Below are positions 26,639 through 36,019 of a DNA stretch of 64,000 nucleotides, one piece after another. The notes beneath the pieces were generated by a model. It saw only the letters and a program-made list of their open reading frames with translations, was not told the origin of the DNA and did no database searches. Every line of letters begins with the position of its first letter. Position 1 is the first letter of the stretch. The position numbers were made by a program, and so were the translations under genes. Source of the stretch: Telluria beijingensis (GTDB lineage: Bacteria; Pseudomonadota; Gammaproteobacteria; Burkholderiales; Burkholderiaceae_D); the NCBI RefSeq assembly GCF_030770395.1, contig NZ_CP132480.1, positions 350,153-414,152 of the forward strand. Reading direction: 5' to 3'.

Positions 26639-28123
26639 TCAGGGCGCCGCCTGCTCTCCCGCGTAATGCTCGCGTATCGACTTGCAATCCTGCGGCAGGG
26701 CAGTCGCGACAGGCCGGCCCAGCGTCTCCTGATGCAGCTGGACGAGGTTGGCGGCGAAGCAGGTGCGCGCCGGGGTGTCGGCGGCGGCCAGCAGCCTGGC
26801 GCCATCGATCTTGCCAAGGAAGTAATCGACCACCGGCCGCGGCCAGTCTCGCTGGTCCTCGAAGCGCGCCGCCAGCTCTGCCCCGGCCTGCGGGGCGCCA
26901 GCGCGCAGCTGCGCCAGGTAGAGCCACAGGGCGCCATTGCGGCCGGTGGTTCCTTCGCCCAAGGCGGTGCGCAGGTGCGCGATCGCCTGTTGCGGCTCGC
27001 CCAGCACCAGCCGCCGTACGCCTAGCGACAGGCTCGCGTCGCGCTGGCCCAGCGCCGCCGCCCGTTCGCGGTAGGCGAGGGCGGCGGCCGGATCGCGGGC
27101 CGTGCTGCGCTCGGATTCCAGCGTATTGGCCATGGTGAGCCAGGCGTCGGCATTGCCGGCTTCGGCTTCCTGGCGCATCCACGGCCGCACTTCGCGCCGC
27201 GAATCGAACGGCGCGCCGCCGAGATAAGAGACGTACAGCTTGCCCTGGCTCATGGCGAACAGCACGCGGTGCGCGCGCAGGAAGTCGGCGCCCAGCAGCA
27301 CGTCGACGCTTAATTGGGCATCGATCACGTCGAACTCGGGATCGTGGACGGTGGCGTCGCCCACCTTGAAAGTGTCCGCCTTGACGATCCAGCTGGCCGC
27401 CGACTGGCGGCCGACGCCGTGCGAATTGGCGACCCGTTGGGCGTGCGGGCCGTCGAGCGCGATGCCGGCGCGGTGCGCCGCGCGCCTGGTGATGGTCGTG
27501 ACCGAAGCGCCGCTGTCGATCATGGCGGTCAGGCGAGCGCCGTTGATGTGCACCGAGAATTGCGGATTCGGCGTCGGCTCGTCGTGCTGGCGAAACGGGA
27601 TCACGCTCGCGTCGCGGTCCCAGTAGGCCAGCCAGGTCCTGCCGCAGCCCTGGGGACGAAAGAAGCGCAGCTCCTTGGTGGCGAGCGAGAATTCGAGGTC
27701 GCTCTGCAGCAGGAAGGCGGCGCCGGCGATGGCGTCGAACGGCGGCGTGAACGAGGTCTCGCCGATCACCGCCAGGTACAGATCCCTGGCCTGCACCGGA
27801 CCGACCGCGAATTGCGACACCCTGGCATCGTACAGCCGCGACTTGCCCGCCACGCCTTGCACGTAGTCGCCCGTGGCGCGCAGGCTTAGCCCGTGGCGTT
27901 CGACGCCGGTGCGGGTCAGGTAGGTGCGGCCGGCGCCGGTATCGGGCAGCATGGTGGCCGGCTTGCCGTTGATCTCGCCGGTCATCGTCAGGCCCAGGCC
28001 GGCGCCGGCATAGTGCAGCGGCACCTGGGCGATTTGCTGGAACTGGCACGACCCCTGCGCGGCGGCGTCAAGGGACAGGGCCGCCGCGGCCAGCAACAGG
28101 ACAGGAATGCGGGAAATGTTCAT
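26639..28123 (-). CDS. Secreted protein with two retropepsin-like aspartyl protease domains and TPR/Sel1-like tail (paralogue 1)
   Basis: 494 residues from ATG 28123, followed by a signal sequence (ISRIPVLLLAAAALSLDAAAQ). It has two retropepsin-like halves: LPDTGAG with Asp61 and AMIDSGAS with Asp203, each followed by the hydrophobic-hydrophobic-Gly/Ala flap and ending segments AIAGAAFLLQ and VLLGADFLRAH. The C-terminal third is helical with alanine-rich repeats resembling Sel1/TPR units. Bacterial retropepsin-like proteins usually have one such domain and dimerise; here both catalytic motifs are on one chain. It overlaps the next paralogue by ATGA (stop of the upstream gene over this start). 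Probable periplasmic protease; target unknown. Confidence 0.75.
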   Translation of the reverse strand: MNISRIPVLLLAAAALSLDAAAQGSCQFQQIAQVPLHYAGAGLGLTMTGEINGKPATMLPDTGAGRTYLTRTGVERHGLSLRATGDYVQGVAGKSRLYDARVSQFAVGPVQARDLYLAVIGETSFTPPFDAIAGAAFLLQSDLEFSLATKELRFFRPQGCGRTWLAYWDRDASVIPFRQHDEPTPNPQFSVHINGARLTAMIDSGASVTTITRRAAHRAGIALDGPHAQRVANSHGVGRQSAASWIVKADTFKVGDATVHDPEFDVIDAQLSVDVLLGADFLRAHRVLFAMSQGKLYVSYLGGAPFDSRREVRPWMRQEAEAGNADAWLTMANTLESERSTARDPAAALAYRERAAALGQRDASLSLGVRRLVLGEPQQAIAHLRTALGEGTTGRNGALWLYLAQLRAGAPQAGAELAARFEDQRDWPRPVVDYFLGKIDGARLLAAADTPARTCFAANLVQLHQETLGRPVATALPQDCKSIREHYAGEQAAP

Positions 28124-29652
28124 GTCGGCTCCTGTGCCGGATTGCCCGTCGCCGCCCTGCATTCGGCGGCCTGCTCCATTACAGCCCTGGCGCGCTCGGG
28201 ATCGCCCGCGATGCGATGGCGCTCGGCGATGAACGACTGCGCTTCGCAGGCACGCTGGCGCGCCAGCCGCTCGTCCTTGCGCGCCAGCGCGAGCAGCCTG
28301 GCCTCATCCAGCTTGCCCAGGTAGAAGTCGGCGATCGGCCGTGGCCAGTCGTCCTCGTCGTCGCGGGCGAAGGTGGTTCGCAGTTCGCTGCGCGCCAGGT
28401 CCGGCTGGCCGGCGTGCATGCGCGCCGCGTACAGCCACAATGCGCCGAAGCGTTCGGACGGCAGGCGATCGAGCGCCGCGCGCAGCTTCGGAATCGCCTC
28501 GAGATGGTTCTTCTCGTGCTGCAGGCGCTGCCCGACCTGCAGGATGGCGCGCGGATTGCCGCCGTTCGCCGCCGCGTCGACCAGGGCGCGCGCCCGGGCT
28601 GCGTCGCGCGCCACGCCCTGGCCGCGCGCGTAGGCCGCGGCCAGCAGCAATTGGGCGTCGCCGTTGCCGGCGTCGGCTTCCTGCTGCAACCAGGGTTCGA
28701 TGCCGCCGCGCTGGCCGAACGGGTGGCCTCCCAGGTAGGAGATGTACAGCTTTTGCTGGCTCATGGCGAACAGCACCCGGTGCGCGCGCAGGAAGTCGGC
28801 GCCCAGCAGCAGGTCGACGTCCAGGCCGTCGGCATCGATCACGCCGATGTCGGCGTCGCGGATGGCGATGCGGCCGATCTCCACGACGGCAGGTCTGGCG
28901 TTCCAGCGCGCCACGCTCTTGTTGCCGATGCCGACCACGTCCTGCAGGCGGGTGACGCCCTCGCCATCGAGCCTGATGCCGGCGCGCTCGGCGCCCTCGC
29001 GCGTGAGGGCGCTGGTGGCGGCGCCGCTGTCGATCATCGCCGTGATCTCCTTGCCGTTGACCTTGACCGTGAAATACGGGTTGGCGTGGTGCGAGAAGCG
29101 GGTGTCGAACGGGATCTCCACCGCGTCCGCATCCCAGTAGGCCAGCCTGGCGTTCTTGCAGTTGGATGGCTTGAAGAAGGTGAGCTCCTTGGTCGCCAGC
29201 GAGAATTCGAGATCGGTCTGCAGCAGGAACTGGGCGCTCAGGATGGCGTCGAACGAGGGCGAAAAACCCATGTCGCCGACGACGCGTACATTGCTGTTGC
29301 GGATGGCCGCCGGCCCGGCCCGGAATTCCCTGACGCGGGCGGTGTACATGCGCGCATAGCCGCCGATGCCGCGACTCAGGCCGCTGCGCTCGAGCTGCAA
29401 CCCGCGCTTGCCGCTGCCGGTGCGGGTCAGCATGCTGGCCCAGGCCCCGGTGTCGACCAGCATGTCGGCCGGCGTGCCGTCGATGCTGCCTTCGATCGTC
29501 GGGCTCAGGCTGGGGCCGGTATACCGGATCGGCAGTTTCACCAGCTGGTGGTATTCGCAGGCGGTCGCCTGCGCGGCATGCAGTGGGGTGGCGAACAGGG
29601 AAGCGAGGAGGGCAACGGCGCTGGCGCGGCGGAACGGGGCGATGAAAGTCAT
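28120..29652 (-). CDS. Secreted protein with two retropepsin-like aspartyl protease domains and TPR/Sel1-like tail (paralogue 2)
   Basis: 510 residues, first gene of a coupled pair. A signal peptide (ASAVALLASLFATPLHA) is followed by LVDTGAWASML with Asp67 and MIDSGAATSAL with Asp208, the two aspartyl protease motifs, and the matching DAILSAQFLLQ and LLLGADFLRAHRVLFAMSQ segments. A TPR/Sel1-like alpha-helical tail begins near residue 330 (NGDAQLLLAAAYARGQGVARD). It is similar to the downstream gene along its full length, showing a tandem duplication. In the first motif DTGAW replaces the more usual DTGA[ST], which might weaken that half-site. Probably periplasmic. Confidence 0.75.
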   Translation of the reverse strand: MTFIAPFRRASAVALLASLFATPLHAAQATACEYHQLVKLPIRYTGPSLSPTIEGSIDGTPADMLVDTGAWASMLTRTGSGKRGLQLERSGLSRGIGGYARMYTARVREFRAGPAAIRNSNVRVVGDMGFSPSFDAILSAQFLLQTDLEFSLATKELTFFKPSNCKNARLAYWDADAVEIPFDTRFSHHANPYFTVKVNGKEITAMIDSGAATSALTREGAERAGIRLDGEGVTRLQDVVGIGNKSVARWNARPAVVEIGRIAIRDADIGVIDADGLDVDLLLGADFLRAHRVLFAMSQQKLYISYLGGHPFGQRGGIEPWLQQEADAGNGDAQLLLAAAYARGQGVARDAARARALVDAAANGGNPRAILQVGQRLQHEKNHLEAIPKLRAALDRLPSERFGALWLYAARMHAGQPDLARSELRTTFARDDEDDWPRPIADFYLGKLDEARLLALARKDERLARQRACEAQSFIAERHRIAGDPERARAVMEQAAECRAATGNPAQEPT

Positions 29653-29728
29653 GCGCCCATTCTACCGGCTGAGGTTGCATGCAAGACAATGCAAGGCGCA
29701 TGAAATGATGCGCCGCAAGAGCGTATTG

Positions 29729-29760
29729 ACGGAAACGGTGGCATTCGCCGCCGTTTCCGT
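29729..29760 (-). other. Long hairpin downstream of rppH
   Basis: ACGGAAACGGTGGC (29729-29742) pairs with GCCGCCGTTTCCGT (29747-29760) with one G-U pair and an ATTC loop, a 14-bp stem. It lies between the rppH stop and the aspartyl-protease gene start, both read on the - strand. No U-run follows on either strand, so it may slow or end transcription only partly, or stabilise the rppH mRNA. Confidence 0.45.
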
Positions 29761-29771
29761 AAAGACAAAAA

Positions 29772-30404
29772 TTACTTGTTTGGCGCCAGCACCAGCGATT
29801 CCGGCCCCGCCGGATTGCCACCGCTGGCCGCGGCGACCATCTCCGAGCCCGGCTTGGCGGCCTGCGAGCGGCCGTGCGGCTGGCGCAGGTAGCGCGCGCT
29901 ATGACGCCGTTCGCCGTGTTGGCCGCGTGCCGGCCAGGTGACGAAGCGCGACAGTTCCTGCAGGGCGCGCTGGTAGACGTCGCGCTTGAACTCGATCACG
30001 ACATCCAGCGGCACCCAGTAATCGTGCCAGCGCCAGGCATCGAATTCCGGATGGTCGGTCAGGCGCAGGTTGACTTCATTGTCGCGCGCTACCATGCGCA
30101 ACAGGAACCAGATCTGCTTCTGGCCGCGGTAGTGGCCGCGGATCTCGCGCTTGATGAAGTGGTCGGGCACCTCGTAGCGCAGCCAGTCGCGGGTTCGCCC
30201 CATGATCTTGACGTGCTCCTGGCGCAGGCCGATTTCTTCCTCGAGCTCGCGGTACATTGCCTGTTCTGGCGTCTCTCCGTACTTGATACCCCCTTGCGGG
30301 AATTGCCATGAGTGCTCGCGCACCCGCTTGCCCCACCAAACCTCGTTGTTAGCGTTCAGCAGGATGATGCCGACGTTGGGACGGAACCCTTCACGGTCGA
30401 GCAT
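29772..30404 (-). CDS. rppH: RNA pyrophosphohydrolase RppH
   Basis: 210 residues. The N-terminus [17 protein letters not shown] and the Nudix box [20 protein letters not shown] at residues 38-57 (running on to IGL) are diagnostic. Downstream [20 protein letters not shown] and [10 protein letters not shown] match RppH. The enzyme removes pyrophosphate from the 5' end of mRNA and so starts RNase E decay. The C-terminal 50 residues (after about 160) are a basic, disordered extension absent from the E. coli protein but common in beta-proteobacteria. The gene is divergent from proS, a usual arrangement in Burkholderiales. GAGGTG lies before the ATG. Confidence 0.94.
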   Translation of the reverse strand: MLDREGFRPNVGIILLNANNEVWWGKRVREHSWQFPQGGIKYGETPEQAMYRELEEEIGLRQEHVKIMGRTRDWLRYEVPDHFIKREIRGHYRGQKQIWFLLRMVARDNEVNLRLTDHPEFDAWRWHDYWVPLDVVIEFKRDVYQRALQELSRFVTWPARGQHGERRHSARYLRQPHGRSQAAKPGSEMVAAASGGNPAGPESLVLAPNK

Positions 30405-30610
30405 AAGTGCACCTCGATACTTTCTGCCGGCGGACGTTCCCTTATGTTTTTACCTACACATTCTTTGTGTCCGTGGGGTTTCCGCACCGCTTGCGCGATG
30501 GATGCTGCTGCTTGCGGCCCCTGTTTGTAGAAAGTTTGGACGCATCAGCCGGCTAATCCTTTAAAATTAGGTCGATTATAACCCTCTCTTTTTAAAAAGA
30601 ATTCACTGAT

Positions 30611-32332
30611 ATGCGCGCCTCACGATTTTTTATTTCAACTCTTAAAGAAGCGCCTTCCGATGCCGAGATCGTCAGCCACAAGCTGATGATGCGCGCCGGG
30701 ATGATCAAGCGCCTGGGTTCCGGCATCTATACCTATATGCCGGTCGGGTTGCGCGTCATCCGCAAGGTCGAAGCGATCGTCCGTGAAGAAATGAACCGTG
30801 CGGGCGCGATCGAACTCCTGATGCCGCTGGTGCAGCCGGCCGAACTGTGGCAAGAAACGGGCCGCTGGGACAAGATGGGCGATGAGCTGATGCGCGTCAA
30901 GGATCGTCACGGCCGCGACTTTGCGATCCAGCCGACCTCCGAAGAAGTGGTCACCGACGTCGTGCGCAGCGAAATCAAGTCCTACCGCCAGTTGCCGGTC
31001 AACTTCTATCACATCCAGACCAAGTTCCGCGACGAGCGCCGGCCGCGCTTCGGCCTGATGCGCGGCCGCGAATTCACGATGAAGGATGCCTATTCCTTCG
31101 ACCGCGACCTGGAAGGCATGCAGAAGTCCTACCAGACCATGTTCGACGCCTATACCCGCATCTTCAACCGCTTCGGCCTGAAGTTCCGCGCGGTGGCGGC
31201 TGACAACGGCGCCATCGGCGGCACCGGCTCGCACGAATTCCACGTCATCGCCAGCACCGGCGAAGACGCGCTGGTGTATTGCCCCGACTCGGACTACGCG
31301 GCCAATATGGAGGCGGCAGAAGCCGTCGCCAGCGGCACGCGCGGCGCGGCGACCCAGGAACTGGCCAAGACCCCGACCCCGGGCAAGACCAAGTGCGAAA
31401 GCGTGGCCGAGTTGTTGAAACTGCAACTGTCGCAGACCGTCAAGACCATCGCCCTGACCGTCGAAGGCGAAGAAGGCAAGAAGAGCTACTGGGTGCTGCT
31501 GCTGCGCGGCGACCATGAACTCAACGAGATCAAGGTCTCGAAAGTGGCGGGCCTGAAAGACTTCCGCTTCTCGACCGAGGCTGAAATCCTGGAAGTGTTC
31601 GGCACCGTGCCGGGCTACCTGGGCCCGATCGCCACCAAACAACCGGTCACCGTCGTGGCCGACCGCACCGTCGCCAATATGGCCGATTTCGTGTGCGGCG
31701 CCAACGAGGCGCACTTCCACTACACCGGCGCCAACTGGGGCCGCGACCTGCCGGAACCCATGGTCGCCGACCTGCGCAACGTGGTCGAAGGCGACGCTTC
31801 GCCGGACGGCAAGGGCGTGCTGGCGATCGAGCGCGGCATCGAAGTGGGCCACGTGTTCCAGCTCGGCACCGCGTACTCCGAAGCGATGGGCGCCACCTTC
31901 CTCGACGAAGGCGGCCGTCCGGCGCCGCTGCAGATGGGCTGCTACGGCATCGGCGTGACCCGTATCCTGGGCGCGGCGATCGAGCAGAACTTCGACGACA
32001 AGGGCATCGTCTGGCCCGACTCCATCGCTCCGTTCGAGCTGGTGCTGTGCCCGATGGGCCTGGACCGCAGCGAGATGGTGAAGGAAGCCACCGAGAAGCT
32101 GTACGCCGAGATGGAAGCTGCCGGCATCGACGTGATCGTCGACGACCGCGGCCTGCGTCCGGGCGCGATGTTCGCCGACTGGGAACTGATCGGCGTGCCG
32201 CACCGCGTCGTGATCGGCGAGCGTGGCCTCAAGGAGGGCAACCTGGAATACCAGGGCCGCCGCGACGAAGCGGCCAGCGCCGTCGCAGTCGACGACATGG
32301 TCGCCTTCATCAAGGGCAAGCTGGGCAAGTGA
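30611..32332 (+). CDS. proS: Prolyl-tRNA synthetase
   Basis: 573 residues, the length of bacterial-type (ProS1) enzymes. Class II motifs are visible: motif 2 [21 protein letters not shown], motif 3 near [17 protein letters not shown], and an inserted editing (INS) domain at about residues 225-405. The C-terminal anticodon-binding domain ends with [14 protein letters not shown]. It charges tRNA-Pro with proline. The stop codon overlaps the ATG of the lytic transglycosylase by one base (TGATG), so the two are probably co-transcribed. Confidence 0.96.
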   Translation: MRASRFFISTLKEAPSDAEIVSHKLMMRAGMIKRLGSGIYTYMPVGLRVIRKVEAIVREEMNRAGAIELLMPLVQPAELWQETGRWDKMGDELMRVKDRHGRDFAIQPTSEEVVTDVVRSEIKSYRQLPVNFYHIQTKFRDERRPRFGLMRGREFTMKDAYSFDRDLEGMQKSYQTMFDAYTRIFNRFGLKFRAVAADNGAIGGTGSHEFHVIASTGEDALVYCPDSDYAANMEAAEAVASGTRGAATQELAKTPTPGKTKCESVAELLKLQLSQTVKTIALTVEGEEGKKSYWVLLLRGDHELNEIKVSKVAGLKDFRFSTEAEILEVFGTVPGYLGPIATKQPVTVVADRTVANMADFVCGANEAHFHYTGANWGRDLPEPMVADLRNVVEGDASPDGKGVLAIERGIEVGHVFQLGTAYSEAMGATFLDEGGRPAPLQMGCYGIGVTRILGAAIEQNFDDKGIVWPDSIAPFELVLCPMGLDRSEMVKEATEKLYAEMEAAGIDVIVDDRGLRPGAMFADWELIGVPHRVVIGERGLKEGNLEYQGRRDEAASAVAVDDMVAFIKGKLGK

Positions 32333-32958
32333 TGCGCTTGCGCCTCGCCTCCCTGCTAGGAGGCGCCGTGCTGGCATGCGCCTTCGGCCTGGGTGGCGGC
32401 GAGGCATATGCCGGCAACCAGAAAGAAGAAGCGCTGTCGGATTCGGTGCGCCTGGCCCTGGCCAATGCCATCGCCGACGCGCGCCCCCCGCGGCCGACCT
32501 TCCGCACCGAGGCGGCGCGGGTGCGTTACCAGGCCTGGTTCGACGAGATGTCGCGCAAGCTCACCAGGCGCATGCCCGACGTCCAGACCCGCACCGAATT
32601 CCTCGAGACGGTGTGGTACGAATCGACCCGCGCCGGGCTCGACCCGGGACTGGTGCTGGGCCTGATCCAGGTCGAATCGGCCTATCGCAAGTACGCGATC
32701 TCGATCGCCGGCGCGCGCGGCTATATGCAGGTGATGCCGTTCTGGACCAAGGTGATCGGCGACGGCGACCGCCGCCGCCTGTTCCATATGCAGACCAATC
32801 TGCGCTATGGCTGCGCGATCCTGCGCATGTATATCGACATGGAGCGGGGAGATTTGTACCTGGCGCTGGGCCGCTACAACGGCAGCCGCGGCAAGCCGAA
32901 GTACCCGAATGCGGTGCTGGCGGCGTGGAAGAACTGGGAATTCGCGCACAAGACCTGA
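32332..32958 (+). CDS. Lytic murein transglycosylase (SLT-type)
   Basis: 208 residues. A signal sequence (LASLLGGAVLACAFGLGGGEAYA) is followed by a lysozyme-like SLT domain with the catalytic Glu115 in LIQVESAYRKYAISIAGARG, then YMQVMPFW and RYNGSRG. It cleaves peptidoglycan glycan strands to 1,6-anhydro products in the periplasm. The start overlaps the proS stop by one base. A cysteine at about residue 16 sits inside the signal core but a classical lipobox is not obvious. Pairing with proS is commonly seen in Burkholderiales. Confidence 0.88.
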   Translation: MRLRLASLLGGAVLACAFGLGGGEAYAGNQKEEALSDSVRLALANAIADARPPRPTFRTEAARVRYQAWFDEMSRKLTRRMPDVQTRTEFLETVWYESTRAGLDPGLVLGLIQVESAYRKYAISIAGARGYMQVMPFWTKVIGDGDRRRLFHMQTNLRYGCAILRMYIDMERGDLYLALGRYNGSRGKPKYPNAVLAAWKNWEFAHKT

Positions 32959-33047
32959 GCGCGCGCCGTACAAATCGCCAACATATCAGTTCACCAACGT
33001 GTCACGCTGGCAGTGTAGACTTTCCGCTTTGCAAAAGTGAGGACTGC

Positions 33048-34493
33048 ATGCGACTGACTCTCCTGCCCGCCGCCACGCTGCTGGCGGCACTCGCCGGCTG
33101 CGCGACGCCGCCGCCCGCGTCGACCCCATCCGCCACCACCGCGCCAGGCGTCAATGCCGTCGATCACCGCGCGAAGAACGTCATCTTCTTCCTCGGCGAC
33201 GGCCTCGGCATCAACACCCTGACCGCGGCCCGCATCTTCGCCGTCGGCGAAGACGGCGAACTGGCCATCGACAAGCTGCCCGAGTCGGCCTTCGTGAAGA
33301 CCTTCTCCAACGACGCCCAGGTCACCGACAGCGCCGCCTCGATGGCGGCCTACATGACCGGCGTGAAGCACAATAACGGCGTGGTTTCGATGTCCTTCGG
33401 CACCCGCTCGGTCGCCCCGGGCAAGGACGCCAATGGCAATAACCTGGTCAGCCGCTGCGAAGGTGGCAGCGCCGCCGTCACCCTGCTGGAGCTGGCCAGG
33501 CGCCGCGGCATGGCGGTCGGCGTGGTCACCAATACCAGCGTCACCGACGCCACCCCGGCCTCGACCTATGCCCATGCCTGCCACCGCAAGCTGGAAACCG
33601 ATATCGCCGCCAGCCTGGTGCCCGGCGGCGCCGGCTACAACGCGGCGCTGGGCGTGCGCGGCCTGGACGTGCTGTTCGGCGGCGGCGCCCAGCACTTCAC
33701 GCCGTTCGCGAAGGGCGGCAAGCGTGCGGACAACCGCGACCTGCTGGCCGAGCTGGGTTCAAAAGGTTTCCGCGTGGTGAACGACACCGCGCAATTCGAC
33801 GCCTTGAAACCTGGCCAGCCGGCGGTGGGCCTGTTCGCGGCCAACCACATGGACTTCGACGCCGCCCGCGACCCGGCGCGCCAGCCGGCCCTGCCGGCGA
33901 TGGCGGCCAAGGCGATCGAGCTGCTGGCGCCGAATCCGAACGGCTTCTTCCTGATGGTCGAGGGCGGCCTGATCGACCACGCGCTGCACGCCACCCTCGG
34001 CAAGCGCGCGCTGCAAGAGACGGTGGCCTTCGACGCCGCGCTGCAGGCGGCGATCGCGCGCATGGAAGCGCTCGATCCGGGCCTGAAGAACACGCTGATC
34101 GTCGCTACCGCCGACCATGACCACACCCTGCTGCTGAACGGCTACGCGGCCCGCACCGGCAAGACCACCCCGACCAATCCGGGCGTACTGGGACTGGTGC
34201 GCACCGCCGACGGCAAGCCGACCCTGGACGGCAAGGGCCAGCCCTACACCATCATCGGCTTCGGCACCGGCGAGCAGCGCCACGCGGGCGACCGCACGGC
34301 CCACCTCACCGACGACATCGTGACGCGCGACGACTACCACCAGGAAGCCGTGGTGCGCACCCGCAAGGGCGCCGAGACCCATGGCGGCAGCGACGTCTAC
34401 CTGGGCGCCACCGGCGCCAACGCCGAACTGTTCCGCGGGACCATCGACAACACCCGCGTGTTCAACCTGATCAAGACCGCAGCCGGCCTGTAA
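33048..34493 (+). CDS. Alkaline phosphatase, PhoA family, predicted lipoprotein
   Basis: 481 residues. The N-terminus MRLTLLPAATLLAALAGCA has a lipobox ending in Cys18, so it is probably anchored to a membrane. The catalytic domain shows NVIFFLGDGLGINT (metal Asp), VTDSAASMAAYMTGVK with nucleophile Ser95, LMVEGGLIDHALH and TADHDHT (metal ligands), plus a late ETHGGSDV histidine. It hydrolyses phosphate monoesters outside the cytoplasm. It starts after a TGAGGA-like ribosome-binding site and is followed 16 bases later by a second alkaline phosphatase gene. No Pho-box could be confirmed in the 89 bases upstream. Confidence 0.9.
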   Translation: MRLTLLPAATLLAALAGCATPPPASTPSATTAPGVNAVDHRAKNVIFFLGDGLGINTLTAARIFAVGEDGELAIDKLPESAFVKTFSNDAQVTDSAASMAAYMTGVKHNNGVVSMSFGTRSVAPGKDANGNNLVSRCEGGSAAVTLLELARRRGMAVGVVTNTSVTDATPASTYAHACHRKLETDIAASLVPGGAGYNAALGVRGLDVLFGGGAQHFTPFAKGGKRADNRDLLAELGSKGFRVVNDTAQFDALKPGQPAVGLFAANHMDFDAARDPARQPALPAMAAKAIELLAPNPNGFFLMVEGGLIDHALHATLGKRALQETVAFDAALQAAIARMEALDPGLKNTLIVATADHDHTLLLNGYAARTGKTTPTNPGVLGLVRTADGKPTLDGKGQPYTIIGFGTGEQRHAGDRTAHLTDDIVTRDDYHQEAVVRTRKGAETHGGSDVYLGATGANAELFRGTIDNTRVFNLIKTAAGL

Positions 34494-34509
34494 GCCGCCA
34501 GGAGCCACC

Positions 34510-35880
34510 ATGACTTTACGACGCATTACCCCGCTGCTGCTGGCTGCCTGCTGCACCGCCGCCGTTTCGATCCCGGCCGCCGCCCAGCAACAGGCGAAGA
34601 ACATCATCTTCTTCCTGGGCGACGGCATGGGCCCGACCACCATCACCGCCGCCCGCATCCACCGCGGCGGCGAGGACAGCCTGCTGCACTTCGAGCGCCT
34701 GATGGAGCGCACCGCGCGCATCAAGACCTATTCGCTCGACTACCAGACCACCGACAGCGCGCCGTCGATGGGCGCCTACATGACCGGCGTGAAGATGAAC
34801 AACGACGTCATCTCGCAGGCCGGCGCGCGGCCGATCGACCCGACGAAAGAGGGCGTCGACATGTGCGGCGACGGCAACGGCACGCCCGCGGTGACGATCC
34901 TGGAACTGGCCAAGGCCCGGGGCAAGGCGGTCGGCGCCATCACCACCACCGAGCTGACCCACGCCACGCCGGCATCGACCTTCGCCCACACCTGCAGCCG
35001 CGACGCGGTGTACACGATCGCCCAGCAGATCGTGCCCGGCGGCGCCGGCTACAACCCGGCGCTGGGCGATGGCGTCGACGTGCTGATGGGCGGTGGCGGC
35101 AACCACTTTACCCCGCGCGACGCCGCCAACCCGAACGGCCGCCCGGACGGGCGCGACCTGATGGCCGAATTCGCCGGCGCCGGCTACTACGTGGCCGGCA
35201 CCCGCGCCGGCATGATGTCGGCGCAGCCGGGCCGCAAGTTCGTCGGCATCTACAGCGCCACCAGCCACCTCGATTACGCCTACCAGCGCCGGCCGGAGCA
35301 GCCGACCCTGGCCGAGATGACCGGCAAGGCGATCGACCTGCTGTCGAAGAATCCGAACGGCTTCTTCCTGATGGTCGAAGGCGGCAAGATCGACCACGCC
35401 CTGCACGACACCCGCGCCAAGCATGCGCTGGAAGAGACGGTGGCCTTCGATGACGCGCTGGCGCTGGCGGTCGAGCGCATGCGCGCCATCGACCCGGGCC
35501 TGCAGAACACGCTGATCGTGCTGACCGCCGACCATGACCACACGATGCAGATCAACGGCTATCCGAAGCGCGGCAATCCGATCACGGACATCGTGCGCGA
35601 CTATGCCACCGGCGAGCCGCGCAAGGATGCGGACGGCAAGACGTTCACGACACTGGTGTTCGGCAACGGCCCGAATCGGCCCGACGTGCGCGCCGACGTC
35701 GACAGCGTGGTGGCGCAGAGCGACGACTATCACCAGGAGACGGGCGTGCACAAGTCGTCGGAAACCCATGGTGGCGGCGACGTGAAACTGTTCGCGACCG
35801 GGGCCGGATCGGCGCCGTTCAAGGGGACCATCGAGAATACCCAGGTGTTTCACCTGATGAAAGCGGCGGCCGGTTTGTAA
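34510..35880 (+). CDS. Alkaline phosphatase, PhoA family, periplasmic
   Basis: 456 residues, with a Sec signal peptide ending near AAAQQQ instead of a lipobox. Active-site motifs: NIIFFLGDGMGPTT, TTDSAPSMGAYMTGVK with nucleophile Ser83, LMVEGGKIDHALH, TADHDHT and ETHGGGDV. It is clearly paralogous to the upstream gene. Differences include DSAPS in place of DSAAS next to the nucleophile. It begins 16 bases after its paralogue with GGAG upstream, so the pair forms an operon ended by a strong terminator. Confidence 0.9.
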   Translation: MTLRRITPLLLAACCTAAVSIPAAAQQQAKNIIFFLGDGMGPTTITAARIHRGGEDSLLHFERLMERTARIKTYSLDYQTTDSAPSMGAYMTGVKMNNDVISQAGARPIDPTKEGVDMCGDGNGTPAVTILELAKARGKAVGAITTTELTHATPASTFAHTCSRDAVYTIAQQIVPGGAGYNPALGDGVDVLMGGGGNHFTPRDAANPNGRPDGRDLMAEFAGAGYYVAGTRAGMMSAQPGRKFVGIYSATSHLDYAYQRRPEQPTLAEMTGKAIDLLSKNPNGFFLMVEGGKIDHALHDTRAKHALEETVAFDDALALAVERMRAIDPGLQNTLIVLTADHDHTMQINGYPKRGNPITDIVRDYATGEPRKDADGKTFTTLVFGNGPNRPDVRADVDSVVAQSDDYHQETGVHKSSETHGGGDVKLFATGAGSAPFKGTIENTQVFHLMKAAAGL

Positions 35881-35954
35881 TGCATTCCGGATCGGCACAG
35901 TTTCGATCCGCGTGGTTATTAACTAGTTGCCACTATTATTTACAGCTGAATAAC

Positions 35955-35988
35955 AAAAAGCCCCGGGTTTGAAACCGGGGCTTTTTTT
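35955..35988 (+). terminator. Intrinsic terminator after the alkaline phosphatase pair
   Basis: AAAAAGCCCCGG, a GTTTGAAA loop region, then CCGGGGCTTTTTTT. The stem is flanked by A- and T-runs, so it can work on both strands and separates this operon from the convergent SWIB gene. Confidence 0.9.
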
Positions 35989-36019
35989 AAGCCTGAAGCT
36001 TTTGAAATAGCGCGCTGGC

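Noticed and set aside
30635..32407. 590-residue open frame antisense to proS
   Set aside because: Entire length is opposite a well-conserved prolyl-tRNA synthetase; no own start signal or motif.
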